Below, one piece after another: positions 53,453-62,931 of a DNA stretch of 64,000 nt. The number at the start of each line of letters is the position of its first letter. Within the stretch, counting starts at the first letter, position 1. Under the pieces are notes generated by a model. The model made no database searches. It was given only the letters and a program-made list of their open reading frames with translations, and had not been told where the DNA came from. The translations under genes were made by a program, and so were the position numbers. Source of the stretch: an uncultured Bacteroides sp. (GTDB taxonomy: Bacteria; Bacteroidota; Bacteroidia; Bacteroidales; Bacteroidaceae); the NCBI GenBank assembly GCA_900551445.1, contig URWA01000006.1, positions 48,180-112,179 on the forward strand, written 5' to 3'.

Positions 53453-53480
53453 ATCGGTGAGGGAAATTTCCCTCACCGAT
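53453..53480 (+). terminator. Hairpin after PUL2 susD
   Basis: A near-perfect 14-bp palindrome (53453-53466 with 53467-53480), ATCGGTGAGGG-AAATTT-CCCTCACCGAT, starts 18 bases after the susD stop, followed by ATTTG. It separates susCD from the GH92-GH28 pair on the same strand and may reduce read-through. Confidence 0.65.
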
Positions 53481-53632
53481 ATTTGCCATTCATTCTATTA
53501 TCAGTTTTCAAAGGTCTATTCTATAACAGAAATGTATAGATAATGAGTTGAATAGTCTTAAACCCATACCAATCCTAGAATTGCTATACTTATTTTTACA
53601 GAAAAGATAGCAATCACGTAGATTTAAGATTC

Positions 53633-55960
53633 ATGAAGACACACATTACTACATTACTCAAATCCCTGATTTATGGAGCGATTGCTCCATTCATTGTTTC
53701 GTGCGCTAACGGTCATACTTCCGAAAACCTGTTGTCGTACATCGACACAAGGGTGGGTACTGCCGCCAGCACAACTCATACTGCCGGTATGTTTGGCAAG
53801 CACACCGAGGAATACGGACAAACCTTACCTGCCGTACTGGAACCCAACGGCATGAATTTCTGGACACCACAGACACAAGACACCGAACTGAAATGCATCG
53901 CACCTTATTATTATCGTGATTCCTTGTTTCAAGGATTCCGCAATTCTCACTGGATTGTGGGAGGATGTACACAAGACTACGGCTCCATGACACTGACGGC
54001 TTCGTTCGATACTTTACGATGCCTGCCGGAAAAAAGAGCTACCCGATTCTCACACGAGCAGGAAACTGCTACTCCCTCTTATTACTCTGTGACTTTGCCT
54101 GATGAACATCTTCAGGCTGAAATGACAGGCCGTTCGCGGTCGGCCATCTTCCGTTTTTCCTACGAAAAGGCAGGAAAAGCTTATTTCATCGTCAATCCTA
54201 ACAGCGACGAAGGAGAAGGATATATCGAAATTGATACCCTTCAGAAACGTATCTATGGCTACAACCCCGTACACCGTATTTATCAGGGCTGGGGAGAAGC
54301 GGCCGGATACAGCGGACATTTTATCATAGACTACCAGAAAGACCTCTGCGACTTCGGAACTTTCCGGGAAGACAGTCTGTTCCCTGGACAAACCAAAATC
54401 GGTCATGAAAAAAATATCGGAATCTATATAGGCTTTCACGTGAAAAGCCACGAACAAGTATTGGTCAAAGCGGCTTCTTCCTTCACCGATAGAAAAGGAG
54501 CCGAACGAAACCTGCAACAGGAAATTCCACACTGGAACTTCGACCAGACCCGGAAGGAGCTTACCGCCATCTGGGAAAAGCATCTCTCGGCCATTGAAGT
54601 GGAAACACCTGATCAGGAAGCCAAGGAGAAATTCTACGGAGCCTTCTATCGGGCTTCTTTCCTTCCCCGCACATTCAACGACGTGGATGGAAGATACCCG
54701 GCTTTTGCACAGAAAGATTCCATTCTCCAGCTGGCCCAAAACGAGACCTATTATGATGACTTCAGCATGTGGGACACCTACCGTGCCTTGCATCCGCTCA
54801 TCAACCTATTATACCCCACGCGAGGAGGGCAGATGATGCAGTCGCTCGTCCACAAATATGAACAGGGCGGCTGGTTGCCCATCTTCCCGTGCTGGAACAG
54901 CTATACAGCAGCCATGATTGGCGACCATTGTATTGCAGCCATAGGGGATGCATTCGTGAAAGGCATCCGCAACTTTGACATCGAAACGGCCTATAAAGCC
55001 ATGCGACAGAATGCCTTTGAATCGCCCGTCCAGGAAGCAGACTACCGGAACGGGATGGGACGCCGGGCCTTACAATCGTACCTGAAGTACGGCTACATCC
55101 CACTGGAGGACAGTGTACCCGATGCCTTCCACACCAAAGAACAGGTGTCGCGCACCTTGGAATATGCTTACGATGATTTTGTACTTTCCCAAGTAGCCAG
55201 ACTGCTTCAGAAAGAGGAGGATTACAAATTATTGGCCGCCCGTGCCCAGAACTACCGCAATGTCATCGACCCAAGTACAGGATATGCCCAGGGACGGCAT
55301 GCCGACGGCACCTTCCTGAAAGAAGCGAACGCCTTCCAGTTTGCCAAGTTCATCACCGAAGGAGCACCCTGTCATTACACCTGGTATGTGCCTCAAGACC
55401 CGTATGGACTCATGGAATGTATGGGCGGACGCCCGCATTATGTGGAGAAACTGGACTCCATGTTCAGCGAACAGCGATACTGGCACGGCAATGAGCCCTG
55501 CCATCAGGTGGCTTTCATGTTCAACTACGCAGGACAGCCATGGAAGACCCAGCAGGCTGTACGTCACATCATGGAAACGGAATACCTGAATGCCCCCGGA
55601 GGATTGTCGGGCAACGACGATGCAGGACAAATGTCGGCCTGGTATATTTTTGCCTCTTTGGGCTTCTATCCGGTTTGCCCGGGTTCCCCCTATTATGTGC
55701 TGGCCAGTCCTTCGTTCGCCAAGGCCACGCTACACCTGGAAAACGGAAAGACTTTTACCCTTCAAGCTGAAAATGCCTCCAAGGAGAACATTTACATACA
55801 ACAAGTAACCTTGAACGGAAAGCCTTATACCCGAAACTACATTACGCATAAAGATATTACGGAAGGAGGCGAAATGGTATTTGTCATGGGGAATACGCCC
55901 AATAAAGCATGGGGCAGCGCTCCAGAGGACTGTCCCCCTTCACTGATTGAAAAATTCTGA
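53633..55960 (+). CDS. GH92 alpha-mannosidase lipoprotein
   Basis: The 775-residue protein has a signal ending in FIVSC (Cys24), so it is a lipoprotein. The N-terminal beta-sandwich (YIDTRVGTAASTTHTAGMFG) leads into the alpha/alpha-barrel. Key GH92 motifs are YDDFSMWDTYRALHPL, CHYTWYVPQDPYGLMECMGG, HGNEPCHQVAFMFNYAGQPWKTQ (predicted acid Glu621) and GNDDAGQMSAWYIFASLGFYPV (predicted base Asp662/663). GH92 enzymes are calcium-dependent inverting exo-alpha-mannosidases. A 197-base gap with a hairpin precedes the gene, so it may have its own transcript; no consensus promoter was seen. GH28 follows 26 bases downstream. Confidence 0.95.
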   Translation: MKTHITTLLKSLIYGAIAPFIVSCANGHTSENLLSYIDTRVGTAASTTHTAGMFGKHTEEYGQTLPAVLEPNGMNFWTPQTQDTELKCIAPYYYRDSLFQGFRNSHWIVGGCTQDYGSMTLTASFDTLRCLPEKRATRFSHEQETATPSYYSVTLPDEHLQAEMTGRSRSAIFRFSYEKAGKAYFIVNPNSDEGEGYIEIDTLQKRIYGYNPVHRIYQGWGEAAGYSGHFIIDYQKDLCDFGTFREDSLFPGQTKIGHEKNIGIYIGFHVKSHEQVLVKAASSFTDRKGAERNLQQEIPHWNFDQTRKELTAIWEKHLSAIEVETPDQEAKEKFYGAFYRASFLPRTFNDVDGRYPAFAQKDSILQLAQNETYYDDFSMWDTYRALHPLINLLYPTRGGQMMQSLVHKYEQGGWLPIFPCWNSYTAAMIGDHCIAAIGDAFVKGIRNFDIETAYKAMRQNAFESPVQEADYRNGMGRRALQSYLKYGYIPLEDSVPDAFHTKEQVSRTLEYAYDDFVLSQVARLLQKEEDYKLLAARAQNYRNVIDPSTGYAQGRHADGTFLKEANAFQFAKFITEGAPCHYTWYVPQDPYGLMECMGGRPHYVEKLDSMFSEQRYWHGNEPCHQVAFMFNYAGQPWKTQQAVRHIMETEYLNAPGGLSGNDDAGQMSAWYIFASLGFYPVCPGSPYYVLASPSFAKATLHLENGKTFTLQAENASKENIYIQQVTLNGKPYTRNYITHKDITEGGEMVFVMGNTPNKAWGSAPEDCPPSLIEKF

Positions 55961-55986
55961 ATAAAAACATAAATCCCATATACATT

Positions 55987-57387
55987 ATGAAAACAAAAAA
56001 TATTCTTCTTGCACTATTCAGCATCTTCCTTCTCGGAGCATGCCACTCGCCACAAACGGGGATTTACAACATTATGGACTACGGGGCTACCGGTGACGGG
56101 GAAACGGACGATGCCTCAGCCATTCAAAAAGCCATCAATGCCTGCTCGGAGGCCGGAGGCGGTACGGTTCTTGTACCATCGGGACATACCTTCCTTTGCG
56201 GACCGTTCAAACTGGCTTCTTACGTGGAATTACAGCTGGCCCCCAATTCCCGGCTGCTGGCGAATCCCGATGAAAGCATCTATACCGAAAGTGCCTTCGG
56301 TGCCAACCGCGGAGAGGGAATGATGTGGATTAGCGGAAAAGACCTGAAAAACGTGTCCATTACCGGAACAGGAAGCATCGACGGCAACGGAGTGGCCTTC
56401 ATGGGTAAGGAACTGGATGACTCCTACGAGCTGAAGCCGGTAACGGATTTTGACCCGCGCCCGCATGTGCTCACACTGACCAATATCGAAAAGCTGGTGA
56501 TACGCGATGTAAACATCTGCAACAGTGCCTACTGGACAGTCCATCTGATAGGCTGCCGCAACGTCATGATCGACGGTATCAGCATCCTCAACAACCTCAA
56601 AATCCGGAACGGCGATGGCATCGATGTGGACCATTCCAAGGATGTGCGCATCTCCAACTGTTTCATTGAATCGGGCGACGACTGTATCTGCCTGAAGAAC
56701 CGAAGAGAATTTGAGGAGTATGGAAGCTGTGAGGATGTGGTAGTAACCAACTGCACCATGACTTCACGTTCCTGTGCCGTAAAAATCGGTTCGGAGAACA
56801 TGGACAAAATCAACAACGTTCTGTTCACCAACTGCATCATCAAGGACAGCAACCGGGGAATCGGCATACAGAACCGTGACGAAGGTACGGTGACCAACGT
56901 AATATTCTCGAACATGATTGTCGACTGCCGCTTCTTCTCCGACGTATGGTGGGGCAAGGCTGAACCCATCTATGTCACTTCTTATCCGCGGGCTGTAGGC
57001 AACCACAAAGACGCGGGATGGCGTTTCCCGAAAGGAGCCGTGAAAGGTGCCTGCGGGGAAGTGAGCCGCATTTATTTCCACAACATCAAGTGTACAAGTG
57101 AAAACGGAGTCTTTGTGGGCGGAGATACCCCCGACAAAATCAACCGGATTTACTTCGACCAGGTAGAAGTGAACCTCCACAAACGGACAACCTTCGAAGG
57201 AGGAATCTACGACAAGCGTCCGTGCGACGGAGAAGGTTTCCTGACAGGCAAGACCTACGGATTCTTCATCCATACGGCCTCTGACATCCAGATGGAAGAC
57301 TGCATGGTAAACTGGGGAGACACACGACCTGACTATGCCGCAGAAGACGTACACTTGGAGAATGCAGCCAGAATCATACAAAGATGA
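55987..57387 (+). CDS. GH28-family (polygalacturonase-like) lipoprotein lacking the usual GHG His
   Basis: The 466-residue protein has a lipoprotein signal (LGACHSPQTG, Cys19). It then opens like pectate-degrading right-handed beta-helices (YNIMDYGATGDGETDDASAIQKAINACSEAGGGTV). The GH28 catalytic Asp region is present: NGDGIDVDHSKD (Asp210, Asp213, Asp215) and IESGDDCICLKN (Asp231/Asp232). The family's Gly-His-Gly motif is replaced by SRSCAVKIGSE, and the later RIK region reads RGIGIQNRDEG. GH28 members hydrolyse galacturonan, rhamnogalacturonan or xylogalacturonan by inversion. The altered motif suggests a different or exo-type specificity. It is the last gene of PUL2's plus-strand part. Confidence 0.9.
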   Translation: MKTKNILLALFSIFLLGACHSPQTGIYNIMDYGATGDGETDDASAIQKAINACSEAGGGTVLVPSGHTFLCGPFKLASYVELQLAPNSRLLANPDESIYTESAFGANRGEGMMWISGKDLKNVSITGTGSIDGNGVAFMGKELDDSYELKPVTDFDPRPHVLTLTNIEKLVIRDVNICNSAYWTVHLIGCRNVMIDGISILNNLKIRNGDGIDVDHSKDVRISNCFIESGDDCICLKNRREFEEYGSCEDVVVTNCTMTSRSCAVKIGSENMDKINNVLFTNCIIKDSNRGIGIQNRDEGTVTNVIFSNMIVDCRFFSDVWWGKAEPIYVTSYPRAVGNHKDAGWRFPKGAVKGACGEVSRIYFHNIKCTSENGVFVGGDTPDKINRIYFDQVEVNLHKRTTFEGGIYDKRPCDGEGFLTGKTYGFFIHTASDIQMEDCMVNWGDTRPDYAAEDVHLENAARIIQR

Positions 57388-57446
57388 CACTAGCTTAGTG
57401 CTCATAAACCCGTTGTGAAACGGTACATTTCTAAATTTCTTTTTTT

Positions 57447-57483
57447 AAGCCGGGACTCCGCAACACCTTGCGGGTTCCGGCTT
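57447..57483 (+). terminator. Terminator between GH28 and HTCS2
   Basis: A GC-rich stem of about 16 bp with one bulge pairs AAGCCGGGACTCCGCAA with TTGCGGGTTCCGGCTT (57447-57463 with 57468-57483). CTTCTTTTC follows on the plus strand. It lies in the 109-base gap between the convergent GH28 and HTCS genes. Confidence 0.75.
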
Positions 57484-57496
57484 CTTCTTTTCAAAT

Positions 57497-60400
57497 TCAG
57501 GAATGTCCTACCGAACTTGGCAGGCAACCGAAACGCTGCTTGAAACATTTCGTGAAATACTTGGGATCATTGAAGCCTACCGCATAAGCTACCTCCGATA
57601 CATTGGCCTCTCCTTTTCCCTGTTCCAGCAACTGATATCCCATATCCAAACGGAAATTCTTCATGAACTGCCCAATCGGCATCCCGGCCAGATTCTGCAT
57701 TTTCTGGTTTACCAACGTCTTGCTATATCCCATATCGCGGATAAACGCATCCAAGCCATACTCGGAATCGGCATAATGCTGCTTCATCAACTCTATCGCC
57801 TTGTCCATGAAAGTCTTGTCTCTGGACTCCTCAATCAATCCCAGTTCACTCACATCCGTCAGTGCAACCGGTTTGGAAAGTCTTTCCTTATAGCCACGAC
57901 GCAAAGCCAGGATGTTACGGATACGATACTTGAATACCTCCGCATCGAAAGGCTTGCACAAATATTCATCCACCCCTACCGAATAACAAATCCGTTCGTT
58001 CTCTTCCGAACGGACAGCCGTCAGAATCAAGAAAGGAATGTGGCTGGTTTCCAGGTTTTCTTTCACCCGCTTCGACAGTTCCAGTCCGTCCATCTCCGGC
58101 ATGAGCAGGTCACTGATAATCAAGTCCACGGAATGTTTCTTTATCACTTCCAAGGCCTTCACTCCGTTTTCAGCTTCCAGCAGCTTATAGTCTTTCTTCA
58201 GAAGTGAACGGATATAACGACGCATGTCGGAATTATCGTCCACAATCAACACGGTAGCCTGTGCCGCCGAAACAGCCTCAACCGTAGCATCCTTTTCGGC
58301 CGGAAGGACCGTTTCTCCGGTTACATACTGCTCTTCTGCAGGCATTTCTTTCATGGGCAGCAGAATCCGGAAAGAGGCTCCTCCCGACGGATTATTCCGG
58401 GCAGAGATAACCCCACCATGAAGTGCGACAATACGTTTACAGACATTCAAGCCGATACCGGTTCCGCTCTGTCCGAATACAGGGTAGGCCACGGTATTCT
58501 GTGACTGATAAAAACTGTCGAAAATCTGTTGTAAATCTTTTTCCGGGATACCACATCCTGTATCCGATACGGCCAAATACAGTTGTACCTTTCCTCCTTT
58601 ATCCACCACACGGGCTGCATACAGACGAATGGTACCACCGTCGGGGGTAAATTTCACCGCATTGGCCAGCAAGTTCGTCAGCACCCGGTGAAGATATTGC
58701 GGGTCGGCATTGACAGAAAGCCCCTGCAAGTGATAGTAGGTCTGCAACGTGATGTGACGGTCTTTCACAAAAGCAATAAAAGGCAGGAGCAAATCGTCTA
58801 TCATGGCTACCAGGTTGAACGGATGCACGTTCAACTTCACCTTTTCCGTATCGAGTTTCCGGAAATCCATCAGTTCATTCACCAAAGAAAGCAAATCCTC
58901 CACATTACGTTCAGCAATCTGAAGCTGCTCTTTCACCTCCTCATCGGAAGTGAGCGACAAAGCCTGCCCAATGGGACCGTGAATCAACGTGACCGGCGTA
59001 CGGAACTCATGGGTGATGTGCGTAAAGAAACGGATCTTTTCCTCGGCCATTTCTTCCACATGATGCGCCATGACCTCCAGACTGTGATTCTGCACCTCCA
59101 GCTCGTGGGTACGCTGTGCCACCAACTGTTCCAGCACGACCTGCCGACGTTTCAGCCGACGTACCTTATAACGATAGAAGAGAAAAGAAAGGGATCCCGC
59201 CGCCAGAAGAATCAGCGACCAGAACCACCAGGACTTATAATAATACGGACGTACCTCCAAGTCCAGCCTCAGTATATCCTGCTGCCATTCTCCTTCCGGA
59301 TTGGTGACCTGTATTTCCAACCGACAGTTTCTCGACGGAAGCGAAGACAATACTACCACCGGATTCTGTGCCGGAAGCTCCGTCCATTTCCCACCGTCTT
59401 CTTCCACTCTGTAACGGATACGGACAGTCTCATTATGACCATACTCATGCATCGTCAGAGCCAGTTCCAGTTTGTCTCCTTCCTCCAGACCGGTCACACA
59501 TTCCCGGGTCCAATACTCCCATTCTCCGTCATTGATACGGCATGAAGAGATGGCGATGGAACGCTCTTTGGCATGTGGGGGAATTCTTTTAAGGGACACC
59601 TCATACAACCCATGGTCTTTTCCACAATACAAACGATTGTGTTTCAACGAGAAATGTAATGTATTCACATCGTAATCACTGTCCAAGATACCATCGGACT
59701 TACCGTAGGAAACAAACGTACCTTCCGCTACCCGCAAACGGGATAACCCGTTGTCTGTCGCAATCCACAAGTTTCCTTTGCTATCTTCCGACAATCCATA
59801 CACCGAGTTCTCAGGAAAACCCTCTTCCTTTCCATAATGCTTGAACAGAAAACGGTTTCCTTCATCCGAGGCCAAACGATACAGTCCCGTACCCTTTCCT
59901 CCCAGCCAGATTCTTCCCTGACTGTCCTGAAAGACCACGTTGATTTGCTCCACTTGCGTGGATTTGGCATCATCGAGCTTGTAGCGCAAATAAATATAAT
60001 TGAAGTGTCGACGGGAGCGTGCAAAAGAAAACAGGTCTACGATAAACAATCCCTCGGAGGTACCTACCCACAGACGCCCCTTGTAATCGACACACAACGA
60101 ACCGATGGACTTGAACTCCGACACCGCCGCATGAAAATCTACCCGACGGAACTGTTCCTGCCCTTTGTCATAAAAGACCAGCCCGTGCGTGGTACCAAAC
60201 CAGATACCCCGGTTGATGGAATCTTCGGCCGCACTCATGATAAAATCATCCTCCAGGCCGGGGACTTTCCCATTGGAGTGCTGACGGAACGACGGTTGCG
60301 GCTTATTCAAATCCAGTTCACTGATGCCTGCGCCCCACGTATATACCCACAGGTGATTGTCTCCGTCAATCAAAAGCCCGTTCACATTGTTCGAAAGAAT

Positions 60401-61645
60401 AGACGCCGGGTTCTGCGGTATGAAAGCGTAATGCTTTACAGCCTCCGTCACCGGATTCATCTGATAAAGTCCTCCTTCAATCGTTCCAATCCACAAGTCT
60501 CCTGTCCTGTCTTCCGTAATGGCACTGATCTGAGGCGTACGCCCTTCCGACAATTTCCAAGGAATATCGCCCAGCCGGGACACTTCCAACCTGCGCGAAC
60601 GGTACAGGAGGTTCACACCTCCGTCCTGCGTACCCGCCCAGATATCCTGTCCATCGACAAACAGGCAACCAATGGTGTTGGAATTCAATCCGCCCTCATC
60701 CGGAGTCTCCAGACGGCGGATAAAGGAAAACGAATCGGAGGCCCGGTTATACACGTTCAGCCCGTTAAAGGTAGAGACAATCAGATGCCCGTCCGACGTC
60801 TGCTTGATGTCTGTAATGTATGCCTGACTGAGCATTCCTTCCCGATGTGACGAATACCGATAGCGCTTCAGGCTCCTTGTCGCCCGTCCGTAGCGGAAAA
60901 GTCCACGGTTACTTCCTATCCACAAGTAATCGCCATCCACCTGCAGGCAGGAAATACGCCAGTCGTCACTGAAAGGTACGATGTCATCCGAGAGCAACTG
61001 CTTGTCGAGCACATTGCCGTCTTTTTTCATAATCCAGTACAGCTGATTCCCGATACCGGCACAGAGCCCTCCTTCCAGTTCCGCAATGGCGGAAATGGAA
61101 TTATCCGTCTGTCCCTGCATCCGATAACATCCTGTAATCTTCCCGTCGTCTCCCAGTTCCAGACACCACAGCATCTTGTCGGTAACAATCCAGACATCTC
61201 CATTCGAGGATTGCACGGCAGAACGCACAAACGAAGCAAACAGGGCGGAAAGTTCCGGAAACTTCTCTCCACCTAACCGGGACAGAGGCAATGGCATCCC
61301 CGTCTGCAGGTCAATCAAGTCCAGTCCGGCATCCGAACCCACCCAAAGTCTCTTGTAGCGGTCCTCACACACGGTGTACACATAATCTCCCTTTAGCCTG
61401 TACAAGGTCTTTTCCGTCCCATAGGTCAGGAAGCGGTAACCATCGTAACGTGCCAGTCCGTCCTGCGTAGCAATCCAGATGTAACCATACGAATCCTTCA
61501 TCACCGAAGTCACCGAGTTATTGGGCAAACCAGCTTCCTCGGTGAGGTGATAAAAGTTATATCGAGAGAAAAAGGTATCCTTTGCCTCCAGACAAAAAGA
61601 ATATCCTCCCATCCATATCATCAAAGTCAACAAAAGCAATCTCAT
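57497..61645 (-). CDS. Hybrid two-component system sensor/regulator (HTCS2) of PUL2
   Basis: The 1382-residue protein has the complete HTCS order. After a signal peptide (about 1-21) come about 14 propeller repeats (YGYIWIATQDGLARYDG, LWIGSNRGLFRYG, IWFGTTHGLVFYD). A Y_Y_Y domain (about 715-785) and a membrane helix (about 803-822, WFWSLILLAAGSLSFLFYRY) follow. Then come HisKA with phospho-His879 (ITHEFRTP), HATPase (NLLANAVKFTPDGG, SDTGCGIPEKD, GTGIGLNVCKR), a receiver with Asp1179 (ISDLLMPEMDG) and an AraC-type DNA-binding domain. It is intact. It converges on the plus-strand PUL2 genes and starts 11 bases after the MFS gene, so it may be cotranscribed with that transporter. Control of PUL2 is inferred from adjacency. 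Confidence 0.96.
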   Translation of the reverse strand: MRLLLLTLMIWMGGYSFCLEAKDTFFSRYNFYHLTEEAGLPNNSVTSVMKDSYGYIWIATQDGLARYDGYRFLTYGTEKTLYRLKGDYVYTVCEDRYKRLWVGSDAGLDLIDLQTGMPLPLSRLGGEKFPELSALFASFVRSAVQSSNGDVWIVTDKMLWCLELGDDGKITGCYRMQGQTDNSISAIAELEGGLCAGIGNQLYWIMKKDGNVLDKQLLSDDIVPFSDDWRISCLQVDGDYLWIGSNRGLFRYGRATRSLKRYRYSSHREGMLSQAYITDIKQTSDGHLIVSTFNGLNVYNRASDSFSFIRRLETPDEGGLNSNTIGCLFVDGQDIWAGTQDGGVNLLYRSRRLEVSRLGDIPWKLSEGRTPQISAITEDRTGDLWIGTIEGGLYQMNPVTEAVKHYAFIPQNPASILSNNVNGLLIDGDNHLWVYTWGAGISELDLNKPQPSFRQHSNGKVPGLEDDFIMSAAEDSINRGIWFGTTHGLVFYDKGQEQFRRVDFHAAVSEFKSIGSLCVDYKGRLWVGTSEGLFIVDLFSFARSRRHFNYIYLRYKLDDAKSTQVEQINVVFQDSQGRIWLGGKGTGLYRLASDEGNRFLFKHYGKEEGFPENSVYGLSEDSKGNLWIATDNGLSRLRVAEGTFVSYGKSDGILDSDYDVNTLHFSLKHNRLYCGKDHGLYEVSLKRIPPHAKERSIAISSCRINDGEWEYWTRECVTGLEEGDKLELALTMHEYGHNETVRIRYRVEEDGGKWTELPAQNPVVVLSSLPSRNCRLEIQVTNPEGEWQQDILRLDLEVRPYYYKSWWFWSLILLAAGSLSFLFYRYKVRRLKRRQVVLEQLVAQRTHELEVQNHSLEVMAHHVEEMAEEKIRFFTHITHEFRTPVTLIHGPIGQALSLTSDEEVKEQLQIAERNVEDLLSLVNELMDFRKLDTEKVKLNVHPFNLVAMIDDLLLPFIAFVKDRHITLQTYYHLQGLSVNADPQYLHRVLTNLLANAVKFTPDGGTIRLYAARVVDKGGKVQLYLAVSDTGCGIPEKDLQQIFDSFYQSQNTVAYPVFGQSGTGIGLNVCKRIVALHGGVISARNNPSGGASFRILLPMKEMPAEEQYVTGETVLPAEKDATVEAVSAAQATVLIVDDNSDMRRYIRSLLKKDYKLLEAENGVKALEVIKKHSVDLIISDLLMPEMDGLELSKRVKENLETSHIPFLILTAVRSEENERICYSVGVDEYLCKPFDAEVFKYRIRNILALRRGYKERLSKPVALTDVSELGLIEESRDKTFMDKAIELMKQHYADSEYGLDAFIRDMGYSKTLVNQKMQNLAGMPIGQFMKNFRLDMGYQLLEQGKGEANVSEVAYAVGFNDPKYFTKCFKQRFGCLPSSVGHS

Positions 61646-61656
61646 AGTATATTATT

Positions 61657-62841
61657 TTATGATACAACTGTATCCGTCGTTTTTCTTTTCAGAAGGCACC
61701 TGCGCTCCCGCCTGATATACCAGGTGACGCAAATCCATCCCAAGGCCACCACAAAGACCCCTACCAGTGCCGGATACCGGTAACCCAGTCCGGCGTCAAT
61801 CGGCAGTCCTCCGGCGTAAGCTCCTACCGCATTTCCCAGATTGAATGCAATCTGCACGCAGGCAGCTCCCATCATCTCACTTCCCCGGGAATTCTGCAAC
61901 AGCAACAGCTGCTGGGGAGGTGACACGGCAAACAGGGCAGCCGCACAGACGAACATCAGCAAGACGGAAAGCCATGGCACTCCGGCAAAGAGGAAGGTAC
62001 CCAGCAAAGCCAGCATCATGAACACCTGTGTGAACTGTATCACTGGAGCCAGCCCGTACAAATCACCGCAACGTCCGCCAATCAGGTTGCCGAGAGTCAT
62101 TCCCAGTCCGGCCAGCATCATAATCCATGTCAGACTTTCCGGCTGGAATCCGGCTTCGTGCAGCATCTGTGGAGTGACATAACTGAACCAGCAGAACACC
62201 CCTCCGTTACCGAACATCGTGGTCAGGATAATCAACCACGGAGCCAGATGCCGGAGAAAGCGGAACTGTCCTTTCAGTCCGGTGTCCGGCAAAGCCGGCA
62301 GCGATGGAATCCACCTCCACACCAGATAGAACACCAGCAGTCCCCAACACGTATTGAACAGGAAGGGGAAACGCCAGGAGAACAACGTGCTCAGCAACGT
62401 GCCGAAAGGCACACCGAACAAGTTGGCTATGGTCATACCCGCAATCATCAGCGCCACGGCCTGCGAAGTCTTTCCCTTGTCGGCCACTTTCTCGGCCACA
62501 ATGGAACCCACTCCAAAGAAAGCTCCATGCGGAAGTCCCGACACGAAACGCATCAGCAACAGCATCCAATAGCCCGGCGAAAGCGCCGCACAGAGATTTC
62601 CTATCACATACAGGGCGGCCAGTCCCAGCAAAATCTGTTTCAAGGGCCGTGTACGGGCAATCAGCACCGTCAACGGAGCACCCACACACACGCCGATGGC
62701 ATAGGCCGAAATAAAATGTCCCGCCTGGGGAATACTAATACCTAAATCACGAGCTACATGAGGAAGGATTCCCATCATGACAAATTCGGCGATACCCAGT
62801 CCTAACGTACCGGAAGCCAACGCCAACAAACTCTTTTTCAT
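61657..62841 (-). CDS. MFS transporter (AraJ/sugar-efflux-like, 12 TM)
   Basis: This 394-residue inner-membrane protein has 12 predicted helices and MFS signatures: an N-terminal GLGIAEFVMMGILPHVARDLGIS as in AraJ/YdhP-type drug:H+ antiporter-1 proteins, and the first-half ARTRPLKQ loop. Helix 4-5 contains GLPHGAFFGVGSIVAEKV. Such transporters export sugars, nucleosides or drugs. A minus-strand -7-like box (TAAATTTG) lies at 62876-62883. HTCS2 starts 11 bases downstream, so both probably share a transcript. Substrate unknown; a PUL2 link is possible but unproved. Confidence 0.9.
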   Translation of the reverse strand: MKKSLLALASGTLGLGIAEFVMMGILPHVARDLGISIPQAGHFISAYAIGVCVGAPLTVLIARTRPLKQILLGLAALYVIGNLCAALSPGYWMLLLMRFVSGLPHGAFFGVGSIVAEKVADKGKTSQAVALMIAGMTIANLFGVPFGTLLSTLFSWRFPFLFNTCWGLLVFYLVWRWIPSLPALPDTGLKGQFRFLRHLAPWLIILTTMFGNGGVFCWFSYVTPQMLHEAGFQPESLTWIMMLAGLGMTLGNLIGGRCGDLYGLAPVIQFTQVFMMLALLGTFLFAGVPWLSVLLMFVCAAALFAVSPPQQLLLLQNSRGSEMMGAACVQIAFNLGNAVGAYAGGLPIDAGLGYRYPALVGVFVVALGWICVTWYIRRERRCLLKRKTTDTVVS

Positions 62842-62875
62842 TCACACAATCTTTTTTACCTAACCTTTTCCGTTA

Positions 62876-62883
62876 CAAATTTA
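62876..62883 (-). promoter_or_regulatory. -7-like box of MFS-HTCS2 unit
   Basis: Minus-strand TAAATTTG fits TANNTTTG and lies 35 bases upstream of the MFS start. The nearest TTG gives a spacer of about 24 bases, longer than usual. Confidence 0.4.
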
Positions 62884-62931
62884 CATTAAAAAAGTGTATA
62901 AAAGACACAACATCCCTTCTTTTTAAACATC

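Noticed and set aside
53436..53632. Second copy of the 21-bp PUL2 repeat upstream of GH92
   Set aside because: Inspected for ACTATTTTCCCCC-like sequence; only unrelated AT-rich sequence and the susD hairpin were found.
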